Positions 1-8,330 of a DNA stretch of 64,000 nt are shown piece by piece; the stretch's first letter is position 1; every line of letters begins with the position of its first letter. This stretch comes from Methylobacterium sp. Leaf117 (GTDB lineage: Bacteria > Pseudomonadota > Alphaproteobacteria > Rhizobiales > Beijerinckiaceae). Location of the stretch: contig NZ_LMNL01000012.1 of NCBI RefSeq assembly GCF_001422985.1, positions 685,096 through 749,095 of the forward strand, read 5' to 3'. The notes under the pieces are model-generated. The model was not told the DNA's origin. It was given only the letters and a program-made list of their open reading frames with translations, and made no database searches. Position numbers and translations under genes: made by a program.

Positions 1-1109
1 TCGCTCAGGGCGTTCTGGTAGCCCTCGATCGCCCAGGCGTTGGGGGTCAGCCAGCCGGCCTGCTGCAGCCAGGGCGGCATCAGGAAGCGGGGCACCATGC
101 TGCCGCCCACTGCCGACAGCAGCAGCACGCCGAAGGTGGCGGCCAGATGCGCCTGCTGGCGTGTGGCCGAGGCCGCGCAGGCGGCCAGCGCGAGGCCGGC
201 GGCCATGGCGGAGACCAGCAGCGAGGTCACCAGCCAGGCACCCAGGTGGGGCAGGATGTCGACTCCGTGCAGCAGGGCGGCGGCGCTGAAGATCAGGCCG
301 GCCTGGACCAGGCCCTGGCCGACCAGGAACAGGAACTTGCCCAGCACCACCACGGCGAGGCCGCCGGGCCCCGCCATCAGACGGTCGGCGAGGCCCGACT
401 GGCGCTCGTCGACGAGGGAGAGGGCGCCCTGCATGGCGGCGAAGAGCAGGAAGACGGCGGTGATCGCGCCCGCGTAGTAGCTGACGCGGTCGTTGGTGCC
501 GCCGGAAGCGGTGCTGCGCCGCTCGACCAGGGTGGCGAAGGAGAACGGCTCCTTGCGGGCGCGCTGCTCCGCGAAGGCCTGGTTGAGGAAGGCGCGCTCG
601 TCCGGACCGATCTTGCCCGAACGCTCCACGTCGGCGACGATCCGGGCCAGGACCACGTCCGGCAGGGCCTCGTTGAGGACGCGCTGGAGTTGGCCGAGGG
701 CGATCGGGGTCGCCAGCGCTTTGGCGGGGTTCTCGATCAGCACCACGGGCTGGTCGGCGCGCGTCGAAGCACCTCCCGGCGAGCCGGCCTCGAGGTCGCC
801 GCGCAGCACCAGGGCGACATCGACCTCGCCGCGCCGCACCGCCGCGAGCGCGCCGTCGAGATCGGTGGCGGAGAGGCGCCCGACCCGCAAGGACGGATCC
901 GCCTCCAGGGCCTGCATCAGGCGCTGCGTCGTCGGCGTCCGCGCAAGGTCGAGCAGGCCGAGATGGATGCGGATGCGGTCGCCCAAAGCGCCGGAGAAGA
1001 TCGCGGCGAAGATCACGAAGATCACGGTGGGCAGCACGAAGGCCATCACCAGGGCGGCGCGGTCGCGCACCAGCCCGAGCAGCATCACGCGGAAGGCGGC
1101 CGAGATCAT
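1..1109 (-). CDS. ABC-2 type transporter permease (partial, C-terminus off the left edge)
   Basis: Membrane subunit of an ABC-2 exporter, truncated by the window edge after about 369 residues. The ATG at 1109 overlaps the stop of the upstream ATPase gene in an ATGA junction, so the two are translationally coupled. One N-terminal membrane segment (about residues 9-38) is followed by a long extracytoplasmic domain. A cluster of hydrophobic segments then starts near residue 215, the YhhJ/YbhR-like arrangement. Known for the family: these permeases pair with an ATPase to export drugs, lipids or polymers; the substrate cannot be read from the sequence. It is the last visible gene of a minus-strand unit that starts with a carotenoid-type desaturase. 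Confidence 0.85.
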   Translation of the reverse strand, partial: MISAAFRVMLLGLVRDRAALVMAFVLPTVIFVIFAAIFSGALGDRIRIHLGLLDLARTPTTQRLMQALEADPSLRVGRLSATDLDGALAAVRRGEVDVALVLRGDLEAGSPGGASTRADQPVVLIENPAKALATPIALGQLQRVLNEALPDVVLARIVADVERSGKIGPDERAFLNQAFAEQRARKEPFSFATLVERRSTASGGTNDRVSYYAGAITAVFLLFAAMQGALSLVDERQSGLADRLMAGPGGLAVVVLGKFLFLVGQGLVQAGLIFSAAALLHGVDILPHLGAWLVTSLLVSAMAAGLALAACAASATRQQAHLAATFGVLLLSAVGGSMVPRFLMPPWLQQAGWLTPNAWAIEGYQNALS

Positions 1110-2092
1110 GCGGTGCGCTCCCGCGCGACGGCCCCGTCGCCGGCCTGCGCCGAGGACTGCGCCAACGCATCGCGATAAACTGCCTCCAGGCCGGGCGCGC
1201 GGATGCGGATCTCGGCGATCGGCACCCCGGCATCCCGGAGGGCGGCGAGCAGGTCGGCGCCATCGCGCGGCGTGTCGGAAAGCCGGCGTGCCCGCCAAGT
1301 CGAGCCGGTATCCACGGGCAGGAAGCCGGTCCGGCGCAGCACCGCCTCCGCTGCCGCGTCGGCGGGGGCGACCAGGGCCGCCTCGTGCTCGGGCGCATCG
1401 GCGCGGAGGCGCGCCAGGAGTTCGGCCAGGCGTCCGTCGGTGACGATCCGGCCCCGGGCCAGGATGACGACCCGGTCGGCCAAGCGCTCGGCCTCGGCGA
1501 AGTCGTGGGTGGCCACCATGAGGGCTGTGCCCGCTTCACGCAGGCGCCCGAGTACGGCGTGGATCGCCGCCCGTGCATGAAGGTCGACCCCCTGCGTCGG
1601 CTCGTCGAGGAGGACGAGGCGGGGCCGCGCCATCAGGCTGGCGGCGATGTTGACCCGGCGCTGGTAACCGCCGGAGAGCAGGCCGACCGGGCGCTTGGCG
1701 ACCTCGGCAAGCGCGCAGAGCGAAAGCCCGCGGGCCACCGCCTCCGCCCGCTCGCGCCGCCCGACCCCCGCGAGCTGGGCGAACACCGACAGGTTTTCGG
1801 CCACCGACAGGCGGGGATACAGCGCGATCTCCTGCGGCACCCAACCGATGGCCCGCCGGGCGGCCGGACTGCGATGCGGATCGTCGCCGGCGAAGCGGAC
1901 GGTGCCGACCTGCGGGGCCAGACGACCGGCGATGAGGCGCATCAGCGAGGTCTTGCCGGCGCCGTTGGGTCCGAGCAGGGCGAGGGTCTCGCCGGCGCCG
2001 AGGGTCAGATCGACGCCCTCCAGCACCGGGGTGCCCCGATAGGCGAGGGCGGCGCCGGCCACCCGCAGGAGCGGCTCGGAACGGGCGCTCAC
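1106..2092 (-). CDS. ABC transporter ATP-binding protein
   Basis: ATPase subunit of the ABC-2 exporter, 328 residues. Walker A (GPNGAGKT) lies at residues 41-48, a signature motif LSGGYQRR follows, and Walker B is [10 protein letters not shown]. The C-terminal hundred residues form the accessory domain usual in ABC-2 drug/lipid exporter ATPases. I chose the GTG at 2092 because the conserved N-terminus ([13 protein letters not shown]) starts directly after it; an open frame continues upstream but there it overlaps the DUF2141 gene in another frame. The start lies 7 bp after the stop of the DUF2141 gene and the stop overlaps the permease start, so this is clearly one operon. Confidence 0.9.
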   Translation of the reverse strand: MSARSEPLLRVAGAALAYRGTPVLEGVDLTLGAGETLALLGPNGAGKTSLMRLIAGRLAPQVGTVRFAGDDPHRSPAARRAIGWVPQEIALYPRLSVAENLSVFAQLAGVGRRERAEAVARGLSLCALAEVAKRPVGLLSGGYQRRVNIAASLMARPRLVLLDEPTQGVDLHARAAIHAVLGRLREAGTALMVATHDFAEAERLADRVVILARGRIVTDGRLAELLARLRADAPEHEAALVAPADAAAEAVLRRTGFLPVDTGSTWRARRLSDTPRDGADLLAALRDAGVPIAEIRIRAPGLEAVYRDALAQSSAQAGDGAVARERTA

Positions 2093-2099
2093 GCGGTTC

Positions 2100-2543
2100 T
2101 CAGCGGCGGGGCAGGGCGCGCGACAGGCGGACCCGGACGGTCGCGCCGGGCTCGCGCACGGAGAAGCGCGCGCGCGCGAAGTCCGGGCGTGCGGAGCGGG
2201 CGGTCTCGCCGGAGAACCCGTAGGGCTCGAGCGGCAGGCCGAGGCCGGTGCGATCGAGGCGGCCGTTGCCGTTGCTGTCCTGATAGGCGACAGCCGCGTA
2301 GACCCCGGGCGCCACATTCGCGAACACGAAGCGCTGCGCCACGGCCTGGGGTGGGGCCTGCTGTCCCGTCTGGCAATCGGCCTCGGTCAGGCCGTCCTGG
2401 CACAGGGCGACCGAGAGCAGGCCGGCGGGTTCTATGCCTTCGACCTCCACCGCCACGGTGGCGGCCGGCGCTGCACCCGCGCCGAGACAAAGAGCGCAGA
2501 CGCCCGCCGAGGCCTGCGACAGGAGCCGGGCCGAGCGCCTCAA
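2100..2543 (-). CDS. secreted DUF2141 family protein
   Basis: Predicted 147-residue exported protein with a basic, hydrophobic N-terminus ending near APAATVAVEV. The mature part matches DUF2141: a short beta-sandwich with a calcium-like loop DSNGNGRLDRTG, followed by a PYGFSGETARS segment typical of the family. The start is inferred to be TTG at 2543, which overlaps the stop of the desaturase gene as TTGA; no ATG or GTG fits before the signal peptide. DUF2141 proteins often accompany carotenoid or polyketide pigment genes but have no established activity. Its position between a desaturase and an ABC exporter suggests a periplasmic helper role, which is inference. Confidence 0.8.
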   Translation of the reverse strand: MRRSARLLSQASAGVCALCLGAGAAPAATVAVEVEGIEPAGLLSVALCQDGLTEADCQTGQQAPPQAVAQRFVFANVAPGVYAAVAYQDSNGNGRLDRTGLGLPLEPYGFSGETARSARPDFARARFSVREPGATVRVRLSRALPRR

Positions 2544-4120
2544 GAGGCGTCGCCCGAGGCGGCGAGCGGGGCGGTGGTGGGGATGCCCGCGCTCGTCGCG
2601 CCGACGCGCCCTGCGGAGAGTTCCTCGATGAGGAGGCGGGCGGTGATGCGCGCGCCCTCGTAGATCACCGGCAGGCCGGAGCCCGGATGGGTGCCGCCGC
2701 CGACGAGATAGAGCCCCGGCCCGAAGCGATTGTGCGGCCGGAAGTAAAGCATCTGCATTAGGTCGTGCGCGAGATTGAAGGTGGCGCCCTCGTGCACGAA
2801 GAAGTCGTCGCGCCACTCGGTCGGATCGACGATGCGCTCGTAGCGGATGCGTGATTCGATATCGCCGAGCCCGAGCAGTTTCAGGCGGTCGAGGACGAGT
2901 TGGCGATAGGTCTCCCGCAGCCCGCTCCAGTCGATGCCCGCCTTGAGGTTCGGAACCGGAACCAGAACGTAGAGGCTGGTCTGACCGGGAGGCGCCATGC
3001 CGCCGTCGGTGAAGCCCGCATGCTGCACGTAGAGGGAGGGCTGCATCGGCAGGATGCCGTCGGTGATCTCCCGGATGTTGCGGGCGTAATCCTCCGACAG
3101 CAGGATGGTGTGATGGCCGAGCGCCTCTGGCATCGGCCCGTCGAGGCCGAGATACAGCATGAAGGTCGAGCAGGAGAGGCGCGCCTTGGCGATCTTGGCA
3201 TCGCGCCAGCGCGGGCGATGCTCCTGCGGCACCAGATCCTGGATGACCTTGGCGAAGTCGCCGTTGATGACCACCGCGTCGGCATGGATCGTCTCGCCGT
3301 TGCAGACGACCCCGCTGGCGCGCTTGCCTTCGAACAGCACCCGATCGACGCCGGCCCCGAGCCGGATATCGACGCCCATGCGGCGGGCGAGCCCCGCCAT
3401 GGCCTCGGAGACCGCGCCGCAGCCGCCGACCGGATGGTAGACACCATGCTCGTATTCGAGGAATGACAGGATGGTGAACAGGCTCGGGCATCGGAACGGC
3501 GACATGCCGAGGTATTTGGTCTGGAACGCGAAGGCGAGGCGGACGCGCGGGTCCTTGAAGTAGCGTTGCAGGTCCTTGTCGACGCTGCGGCCCGGATGGA
3601 GATGGGGCAGGGCGGCGATCATCGCCGGGGACGCCATGGCCCGCAGGGTGTGGAAGGCCTGCTCCAGCACCGGCTTGAAGAACTTCAGCTTGACCCGGTT
3701 GTCGGCGAAGAACTTGCGCACGTTCTTGGCGTCGTCCGGCGCGATGCGCGCCACCTCGGCCTCGAGCCGGTCCATGTCGTTGGTGGCGCGGATCTCGCCG
3801 CCGGCCTCGAACACGAGATGGTATTGCGGATCGAGCCGCTCGAGCTTGACGTGGTCCTCGAGGCGCTCGCCGCAGGTCTCGAAGATGTCGGCGAGAATCT
3901 GGGGATAGAGGAAGAAGGTCGGCCCGATATCGAAGCGGAAGCCGCCCGGAGCCTCGATGGTCTTGGTGCGGCCGCCCACCGCCGGATCCTTCTCCAGCAG
4001 CGTGACGTGAACGCCCGCTCGGGCCAGGAGGAGGGCGGTGGCGAGGCCGCCGGGACCGGCGCCGACGATGATGACGCGGCGTCCGGACAAGGTCCGCAAG
4101 CCATCCCGTGACTGCAACAA
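2540..4120 (-). CDS. crtI: phytoene/diapophytoene desaturase family flavoprotein
   Basis: FAD-dependent carotenoid desaturase of the CrtI/CrtN family, 526 residues, close to the usual 490-530. The dinucleotide-binding motif GAGPGG is at residues 20-25, followed by the family's LLEKDPAVGGRTKT and, at the C-terminus, the FAD-site GGGTHPGSGLPVIYEGARI. Known: the family inserts double bonds into phytoene or diapophytoene. Methylobacterium pigments have been reported to be C30 compounds made through squalene, so CrtN-like activity is possible. Translation probably begins at one of two adjacent TTG codons (4120 or 4117), with a GGAGTAGG ribosome site just upstream. It heads an operon with a DUF2141 protein and an ABC exporter. 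The exact substrate is not decided by sequence. Confidence 0.85.
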   Translation of the reverse strand: MLQSRDGLRTLSGRRVIIVGAGPGGLATALLLARAGVHVTLLEKDPAVGGRTKTIEAPGGFRFDIGPTFFLYPQILADIFETCGERLEDHVKLERLDPQYHLVFEAGGEIRATNDMDRLEAEVARIAPDDAKNVRKFFADNRVKLKFFKPVLEQAFHTLRAMASPAMIAALPHLHPGRSVDKDLQRYFKDPRVRLAFAFQTKYLGMSPFRCPSLFTILSFLEYEHGVYHPVGGCGAVSEAMAGLARRMGVDIRLGAGVDRVLFEGKRASGVVCNGETIHADAVVINGDFAKVIQDLVPQEHRPRWRDAKIAKARLSCSTFMLYLGLDGPMPEALGHHTILLSEDYARNIREITDGILPMQPSLYVQHAGFTDGGMAPPGQTSLYVLVPVPNLKAGIDWSGLRETYRQLVLDRLKLLGLGDIESRIRYERIVDPTEWRDDFFVHEGATFNLAHDLMQMLYFRPHNRFGPGLYLVGGGTHPGSGLPVIYEGARITARLLIEELSAGRVGATSAGIPTTAPLAASGDAS

Positions 4121-4249
4121 CGCTACCTACTCCTTCGTCTGCGCCCTCACCCCTGCCATGTGGCGCGGAACGATGGTCCGTCCAGGGCTCGAAAGCCGTG
4201 CGCGTAATCTTGACCGTAGCAGCGCGTGCGGCAATGGGGGCGCAATGTC

Positions 4250-4297
4250 GCGCGTAATCGTGGTCCCGCGTCATCCTGATCGCGCGTCATCGTGGTG
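4250..4297. repeat. three tandem 16-bp imperfect repeats
   Basis: Units begin at 4250, 4266 and 4282 and share the core CGCGT(A/C)ATC. A fourth related unit starts at 4200, 50 bp before the first. They lie in the 200-bp gap between the start of the desaturase gene and the end of the TrmH-like gene, so they could overlap the desaturase promoter. No function is known to me. Confidence 0.7.
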
Positions 4298-4320
4298 TCG
4301 GCGCCGTATTCGTTCGGCGC

Positions 4321-5160
4321 TCAGCGCGAGGTTGTCAGGTGGTGGAGCGCGATGGCGCCCGCCGTGGCGACGTTGAGCGAGTCGAAATCGGCCGCCATGG
4401 GGATGCGCACGGTGCGCAGGCGCGCCATCAGAGCCGGCGGAAGACCTGGCCCCTCGGTGCCGAGGATCAGCAGGGTGCGGTTCGGGCGGGCCAGACCGGA
4501 CAGGATTTCGCCACCGCCCGGGCTGAGGGCGAGCGGGGTCAGCCCGTGACGATCCGCGTAGGCCAGGAGCGCGTCGGCATCGTCCAGGCGGCGGAACGGC
4601 ACCGTCAGGGCTGCGCCGGCCGAGACCCGGATCGCCTTGCGGTAGAGCGGATCGCAGGTGGCCGCATCGAGCAGGACCGCGTCGGCGCCGAATGCGGCCG
4701 CGTTGCGCAACAGGCCGCCGACATTGTCGTGGTTGGTCAGGCCGACGAGGCCGATCACCAGGACGGATGCGGGCGCGGGCGGCAAATCCGGCTCGACCTC
4801 GGGTCCGCGCAGGCCGACCGCGAGCACGCCCCGATGGATGGGAAAGCCGGTGATCGCGCTCATCACCGGCTTCGTCGCCGTGTAGAGCGGCACCCCCTCG
4901 GGCAGGCGACGCAGGACTTCTTCGAGGCCGTCGAGCCGCTCCGGCGCGAGCAGGACCGATTCGAGCCCGAAGCGCGCCCTCCCCGAGAGCATGACCCGCA
5001 GGGTTACCTCGCCCTCGACGATGAAGCGGCCGGCGCGCCCGACGAGGTCGCGCTCGCGCATCGCCGTATAGGGCGCGAGGCGCGGATCGGCGGGATCGTC
5101 GATGGCGACCGGCGTGGGGGCGGCGCTCAAGGCGGGGTCAGGCGCCCGCCGGACGTCCAC
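4321..5160 (-). CDS. TrmH/SpoU family RNA 2'-O-methyltransferase
   Basis: Predicted SPOUT-class methyltransferase, 279 residues, that would methylate a ribose 2'-hydroxyl in tRNA or rRNA using S-adenosylmethionine. The N-terminal half is the substrate-binding domain (about 1-110, with RFIVEGEVTLRVML). The C-terminal half has the three SpoU motifs: GLTNHDNVGGLLRNAAAFGA, LLILGTEGPGLP and IPMAADFDSLNVATAGAIAL, the last forming the trefoil knot that binds the cofactor. The start is GTG at 5160 and overlaps the end of the MaoC-like gene by 23 bp, suggesting co-transcription. The target nucleotide cannot be assigned. Confidence 0.9.
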   Translation of the reverse strand: MDVRRAPDPALSAAPTPVAIDDPADPRLAPYTAMRERDLVGRAGRFIVEGEVTLRVMLSGRARFGLESVLLAPERLDGLEEVLRRLPEGVPLYTATKPVMSAITGFPIHRGVLAVGLRGPEVEPDLPPAPASVLVIGLVGLTNHDNVGGLLRNAAAFGADAVLLDAATCDPLYRKAIRVSAGAALTVPFRRLDDADALLAYADRHGLTPLALSPGGGEILSGLARPNRTLLILGTEGPGLPPALMARLRTVRIPMAADFDSLNVATAGAIALHHLTTSR

Positions 5161-5617
5161 CCATGCGCACCGCGAGCGGATCGGCCTCGGCCTTGGTCGG
5201 CACCTTCACCAGGGCCTCGCCGTCGAGGACGACCTCGCCGGCCACCGAGCAGGTGCATTTCAGGCGCGCCCGGCGGCGCTCCGGCACCAGTTCGGCCACC
5301 TCGACGGTGACCTGGACCGTATCGCCGATGCGAACCGGTGCCCGAAAGTTCAGGGTCTGGCTGATGTAGATGGCGCCGGGGCCCGGCAGGCGGGTGCCGA
5401 GCACCGCCGAGATCAGGCCCGCGGTGTAGAGGCCGTGGGCGATGCGGGTGCCGAAGGGCGTGCGGGCCGCGAAGTGTTCGGAGAGGTGGATCGGGTTGCG
5501 GTCGCCGGTGATCTCGGCGAAACCCACCACGTCGGAGGAGGCGATGACCTTGTTCAGCGTCTCGGACAAACCGAGTTCGAGGTCCTCGAAGTACAGGACG
5601 CGCAGTTCGGGCATCAT
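5138..5617 (-). CDS. croR: MaoC-type (R)-specific enoyl-CoA hydratase (crotonase-like)
   Basis: Single hot-dog-fold MaoC/PhaJ hydratase, 159 residues. The hydratase-2 motif is visible as ITGDRNPIHLSEHFAARTPFG followed by RIAHGLYTAGLIS, with catalytic Asp and His in DRNPIH. Known: PhaJ/CroR enzymes interconvert (R)-3-hydroxyacyl-CoA and enoyl-CoA. In M. extorquens CroR acts on crotonyl-CoA in the ethylmalonyl-CoA/PHB cycle. The symbol is given because, as I recall, AM1 croR lies near the carotenoid desaturase locus, as here; a different PhaJ-like role remains possible. The start is the first of two consecutive ATGs (5617), behind an AGGGAAA ribosome site. Confidence 0.75.
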   Translation of the reverse strand: MMPELRVLYFEDLELGLSETLNKVIASSDVVGFAEITGDRNPIHLSEHFAARTPFGTRIAHGLYTAGLISAVLGTRLPGPGAIYISQTLNFRAPVRIGDTVQVTVEVAELVPERRRARLKCTCSVAGEVVLDGEALVKVPTKAEADPLAVRMGGRPAGA

Positions 5618-5905
5618 CGGCGTTTTTCCCTGATCGCGATTGGTGGCACGACGATCGCGTGCGGCGTGAGTGTCTTGCAGCGTCGCTGTCGGACGGCTTG
5701 GCTTTTCGCCTCGCACAGGCGGCGGGCCAAATCCAGTATCAGCCTCGCGAAAAGCCGAGGGTCGACAAGCAACGCTTCGCACGAGGTCTCGACAGGGGGA
5801 CGCCTCTCGCGTCAAGGAGGGCGTCACCGGGCGGAGGTCCCGACCAACCGCGAGCCTTGCGCCCGCGCGATCACCCCTCCGCCACCTCCAGTCGAGCAGC
5901 GTTCC

Positions 5906-6532
5906 GTGCCCGCCACCCCCTCCGCCACCCTGCGCCCGGTCGTCGCCCGCGTCGCGGGATTGAATCTCGGGTATTTCGCCGTCGAGATCAGCGTCGCGCT
6001 GGCGATCGGTTCGCTGGCGCTGATCGCCGACAGCCTCGACTTCCTGGAGGATGCGGCAATCAACCTGCTGATCTTCGCCGGGATCGGCTGGAGCGTGCGC
6101 AACCGGGCCCGCCTCGGGGCGGTGATGGCCGGCATCCTGCTGCTGCCCGCGCTTGCCACGGCCTATGCGGCCTGGGCGAAGTTCGCCACGATGGCGCCAC
6201 CCGCCCCGGTGCCGCTCACGCTCACCGGCCTCGGCGCGCTGGCGGTGAACCTCACCTGCGCGATGATGCTGAGCCGCCACCGCTCGGGCGGCGGCAGCCT
6301 GACCCGGGCGGCCTACCTCTCGGCCCGCAACGACGCCTTCGCCAACCTCGCCATCATCGCCGCCGGTCTCGCCACCGCCCTGACCCTGTCAGCCTGGCCG
6401 GACCTGATCGCGGCTGCCGGCATCGCCATCCTCAATGCCGATTCGGCCAGCGACATCCTGAAGGCGGCGCGGGCGGAATGGCGGGCGGCCAAAGCCGCGC
6501 CCGAAACCGAATCCGGTTCATCGCTTCCCTGA
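5906..6532 (+). CDS. short CDF-like (cation efflux) membrane protein
   Basis: A 208-residue, very hydrophobic protein with six predicted membrane segments, resembling the transmembrane domain of cation diffusion facilitators (GYFAVEISVALAIGSLALIADSLDFLEDAAINLL). The metal-site pattern reads DxxxD in segment 2 (DSLDFLED) and ARNDAFANL in segment 5, where zinc transporters usually have HxxxD. The cytoplasmic C-terminal domain of ordinary CDF proteins (about 90 residues) is missing. GTG at 5906 is chosen because the conserved sequence begins soon after it. The metallophosphoesterase gene follows after 16 bp, so the two may be co-transcribed. Substrate unknown. Confidence 0.75.
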   Translation: MPATPSATLRPVVARVAGLNLGYFAVEISVALAIGSLALIADSLDFLEDAAINLLIFAGIGWSVRNRARLGAVMAGILLLPALATAYAAWAKFATMAPPAPVPLTLTGLGALAVNLTCAMMLSRHRSGGGSLTRAAYLSARNDAFANLAIIAAGLATALTLSAWPDLIAAAGIAILNADSASDILKAARAEWRAAKAAPETESGSSLP

Positions 6533-6548
6533 GAGGTTCCGCGCCGTC

Positions 6549-7394
6549 ATGCGCCTGTTCCCGATCTCCGACCTGCACCTGGAACGCCGTCGCCTCGAGG
6601 TCATCCCGCGCCCGGGTGCGCCCTTCGACGTCCTGGTCTGCCCCGGCGACCTGCACGAGGGACGGCCCGAATCGGGGCTCGCGGCGCTGCTGGCCCTGGC
6701 GCAGGGCCGTCCGATCGTCCTGGTCCCGGGCAACCACGAGCATTATGCGCCGACCGGGGACGGGCGCACCGCGCCGGACCTCCTCAAGGCCCTGGAGGCC
6801 GAGGTGGCGCGGCTGAACCGGGCGGGCGCGGCGATCCACCTGCTCCAGCGGGCTTCGTCCATCCTCCTCGACGGCGTCCGCTTCGTCGGAACCACCCTGT
6901 GGAGCGACTGGTCGCTGGCCGGTCGCTGGCTCGACGAGACGGTGCCGGACCATCCCCCGGACCCGGTCGCGTTCGCAGCCGCGCGCATGACCGACCCGGT
7001 GACCGGCTCACGCGAGTTCCGGGGTTCGATCCGCAACGGCGACGGCTCGGTCTGGTCGCCGGCCGACGCGATGGCGGCCCATGCGGAGGAGCGCGCCCTG
7101 CTGATCGCCGCCCTGTCGCAGCCCCATGACGGCCCGACGGTCTGCATCACGCACCATCCGGCGAGTCCGCGGGCAGCGGATGCGTTCCGCCACGTGCCCG
7201 GCGTCCCGTGGTGGGTCCCGGCCTTCTACGCCACCACCGTGCTGGAAGACCTCCCCGAGGCGGCGCGGCCCGACCTCTGGGTCTCGGGGCATTTCCATGC
7301 CGGGCACGACCTGCGGGTCGGCCGCACCCGCTGGGTCGCCAACCCGGTCGAAGGCCGGGATTTCTCGGCCGATCACATTCTCACGATCGGGTGA
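6549..7394 (+). CDS. calcineurin-like metallophosphoesterase
   Basis: Predicted dinuclear-metal phosphoesterase, 281 residues. All family blocks are present in order: DLHLE (residues 8-12), GDLHE (33-37), GNHEHY (61-66), an HHPAS block near 200 and GHFHAGHDL near 250. These supply the Asp, His and Asn ligands of the two metal ions. Family members hydrolyse phosphomonoesters, phosphodiesters or nucleotides; the substrate here is unknown. There is no signal peptide, so it is likely cytoplasmic. It lies 16 bp after the CDF-like gene. Confidence 0.88.
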   Translation: MRLFPISDLHLERRRLEVIPRPGAPFDVLVCPGDLHEGRPESGLAALLALAQGRPIVLVPGNHEHYAPTGDGRTAPDLLKALEAEVARLNRAGAAIHLLQRASSILLDGVRFVGTTLWSDWSLAGRWLDETVPDHPPDPVAFAAARMTDPVTGSREFRGSIRNGDGSVWSPADAMAAHAEERALLIAALSQPHDGPTVCITHHPASPRAADAFRHVPGVPWWVPAFYATTVLEDLPEAARPDLWVSGHFHAGHDLRVGRTRWVANPVEGRDFSADHILTIG

Positions 7395-7459
7395 GACCCG
7401 AGGCCTGGCGCGGGCGTACCGTATCCGAGCCGTGTCGGAGCCCCCCAGGAAAGCCCCCC

Positions 7460-7681
7460 ATGAACGCCTTCATCGCCGTGGTCCTCGTCTGCGCCAACGG
7501 CATCCCGATCGAGGGCTGCACCGACGACCGGGCGAGCGAAGTCCGCAAGGTCCGCGTCTCCAACGAACTCGGTTGCACCAACGGCTGGCAGGAGATCATC
7601 GCCCGCACCGACCTGCGGGACGAGGTCGGCAAGACCAGCTACCTCAAGACCGAGTGCCGCCGGGTGAAGCAGGCGGACTGA
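7460..7681 (+). CDS. small Cys-containing exported or hypothetical protein (73 aa)
   Basis: A 73-residue protein that I do not recognise as a named family. It starts with a short hydrophobic stretch (AFIAVVLVCANG) and has conserved-looking cysteines: C12, C20, one near residue 39 in LGCTNGWQEI, and one near 66 in KTECRRV. The ATG at 7460 follows a weak AGGAAAG ribosome site. Its layout resembles the 68-residue protein at 24433: hydrophobic start, a Cys-containing middle, and a basic Cys-containing C-terminus. Small secreted proteins of this type are common in Rhizobiales. No function is proposed. Confidence 0.65.
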   Translation: MNAFIAVVLVCANGIPIEGCTDDRASEVRKVRVSNELGCTNGWQEIIARTDLRDEVGKTSYLKTECRRVKQAD

Positions 7682-7702
7682 ACCGCCCGCTGCGCGGTCG
7701 GG

Positions 7703-8080
7703 CTACCGGTCGTGCTTGATGTAGGCGAAGCGCGGGTCGGTCGGGGTGCCCTCCAGGGCTCCACCCTCGGTTCCGGGCTGCCACCCCACGACCTCCTCGA
7801 TCTTGGCGGCGAGGGCGAAATCCTTCTCGGTGACGCCCTTGGCGGCGTGGTTGGTCAGCCGCACCTCGACCCACGCATAGGAGGCGGTGATGTCCGGGTG
7901 ATGCCAGGCGGCCTCGGCGAGGTGCCCCACCGTGTTGATCACCATCAGCGTGCTCTTCCAGCCCGCGGTCTTGTAGGTCCGCTTGATCCAGCCCTCGTCG
8001 AGGCGCCAGGCCGGCAGTTCCTCGGCGAGCCGCGCCGTGATCGTTGCGTCGTCGATGACGTCGTCCCGTGTTCCGGCCAT
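7703..8080 (-). CDS. pterin-4a-carbinolamine dehydratase
   Basis: PCD/DCoH family protein, 125 residues. The hallmark active-site region is present: HLAEAAWHHPDITASYAWVEVRLTNHAAKGVTEKD read in blocks, including the two catalytic His of AWHHPD and the distal HAAKG. Known: the family dehydrates 4a-hydroxytetrahydropterins or serves as a pterin chaperone. No phenylalanine hydroxylase gene is nearby. In a pterin-rich methylotrophy region a role in pterin recycling is conceivable but unproved. It stands alone, converging on the 73-residue gene. Confidence 0.9.
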   Translation of the reverse strand: MAGTRDDVIDDATITARLAEELPAWRLDEGWIKRTYKTAGWKSTLMVINTVGHLAEAAWHHPDITASYAWVEVRLTNHAAKGVTEKDFALAAKIEEVVGWQPGTEGGALEGTPTDPRFAYIKHDR

Positions 8081-8330
8081 GATTCCGTTCCTCCCGGTAA
8101 GATTTCAGGGCAGCCTGCGCCGCACTCCTGAAGCATGCAAGGTGGTCCGGACCCACTGAATTCGGTCCGAGGCGTCGACCGAAAGCCCCCGGGGGCGACC
8201 ATCGGCCTCCGGCACCCGCCCGATCGGCCAGTGGACGCTCTCCACCCGAACTCCTATGAAGAGCGCCAACCAGCGCCGGCCCTCTCGGGACAGACCGGAC
8301 GTTCGACCGAGAATTCAGGGAGAGTCCCTC

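Noticed and set aside
2540-4274. One large 724-codon minus-strand gene from 4274 to 2100
   Set aside because: Only its last 147 residues (DUF2141) are real; the upstream part is a shadow of the desaturase in another frame.
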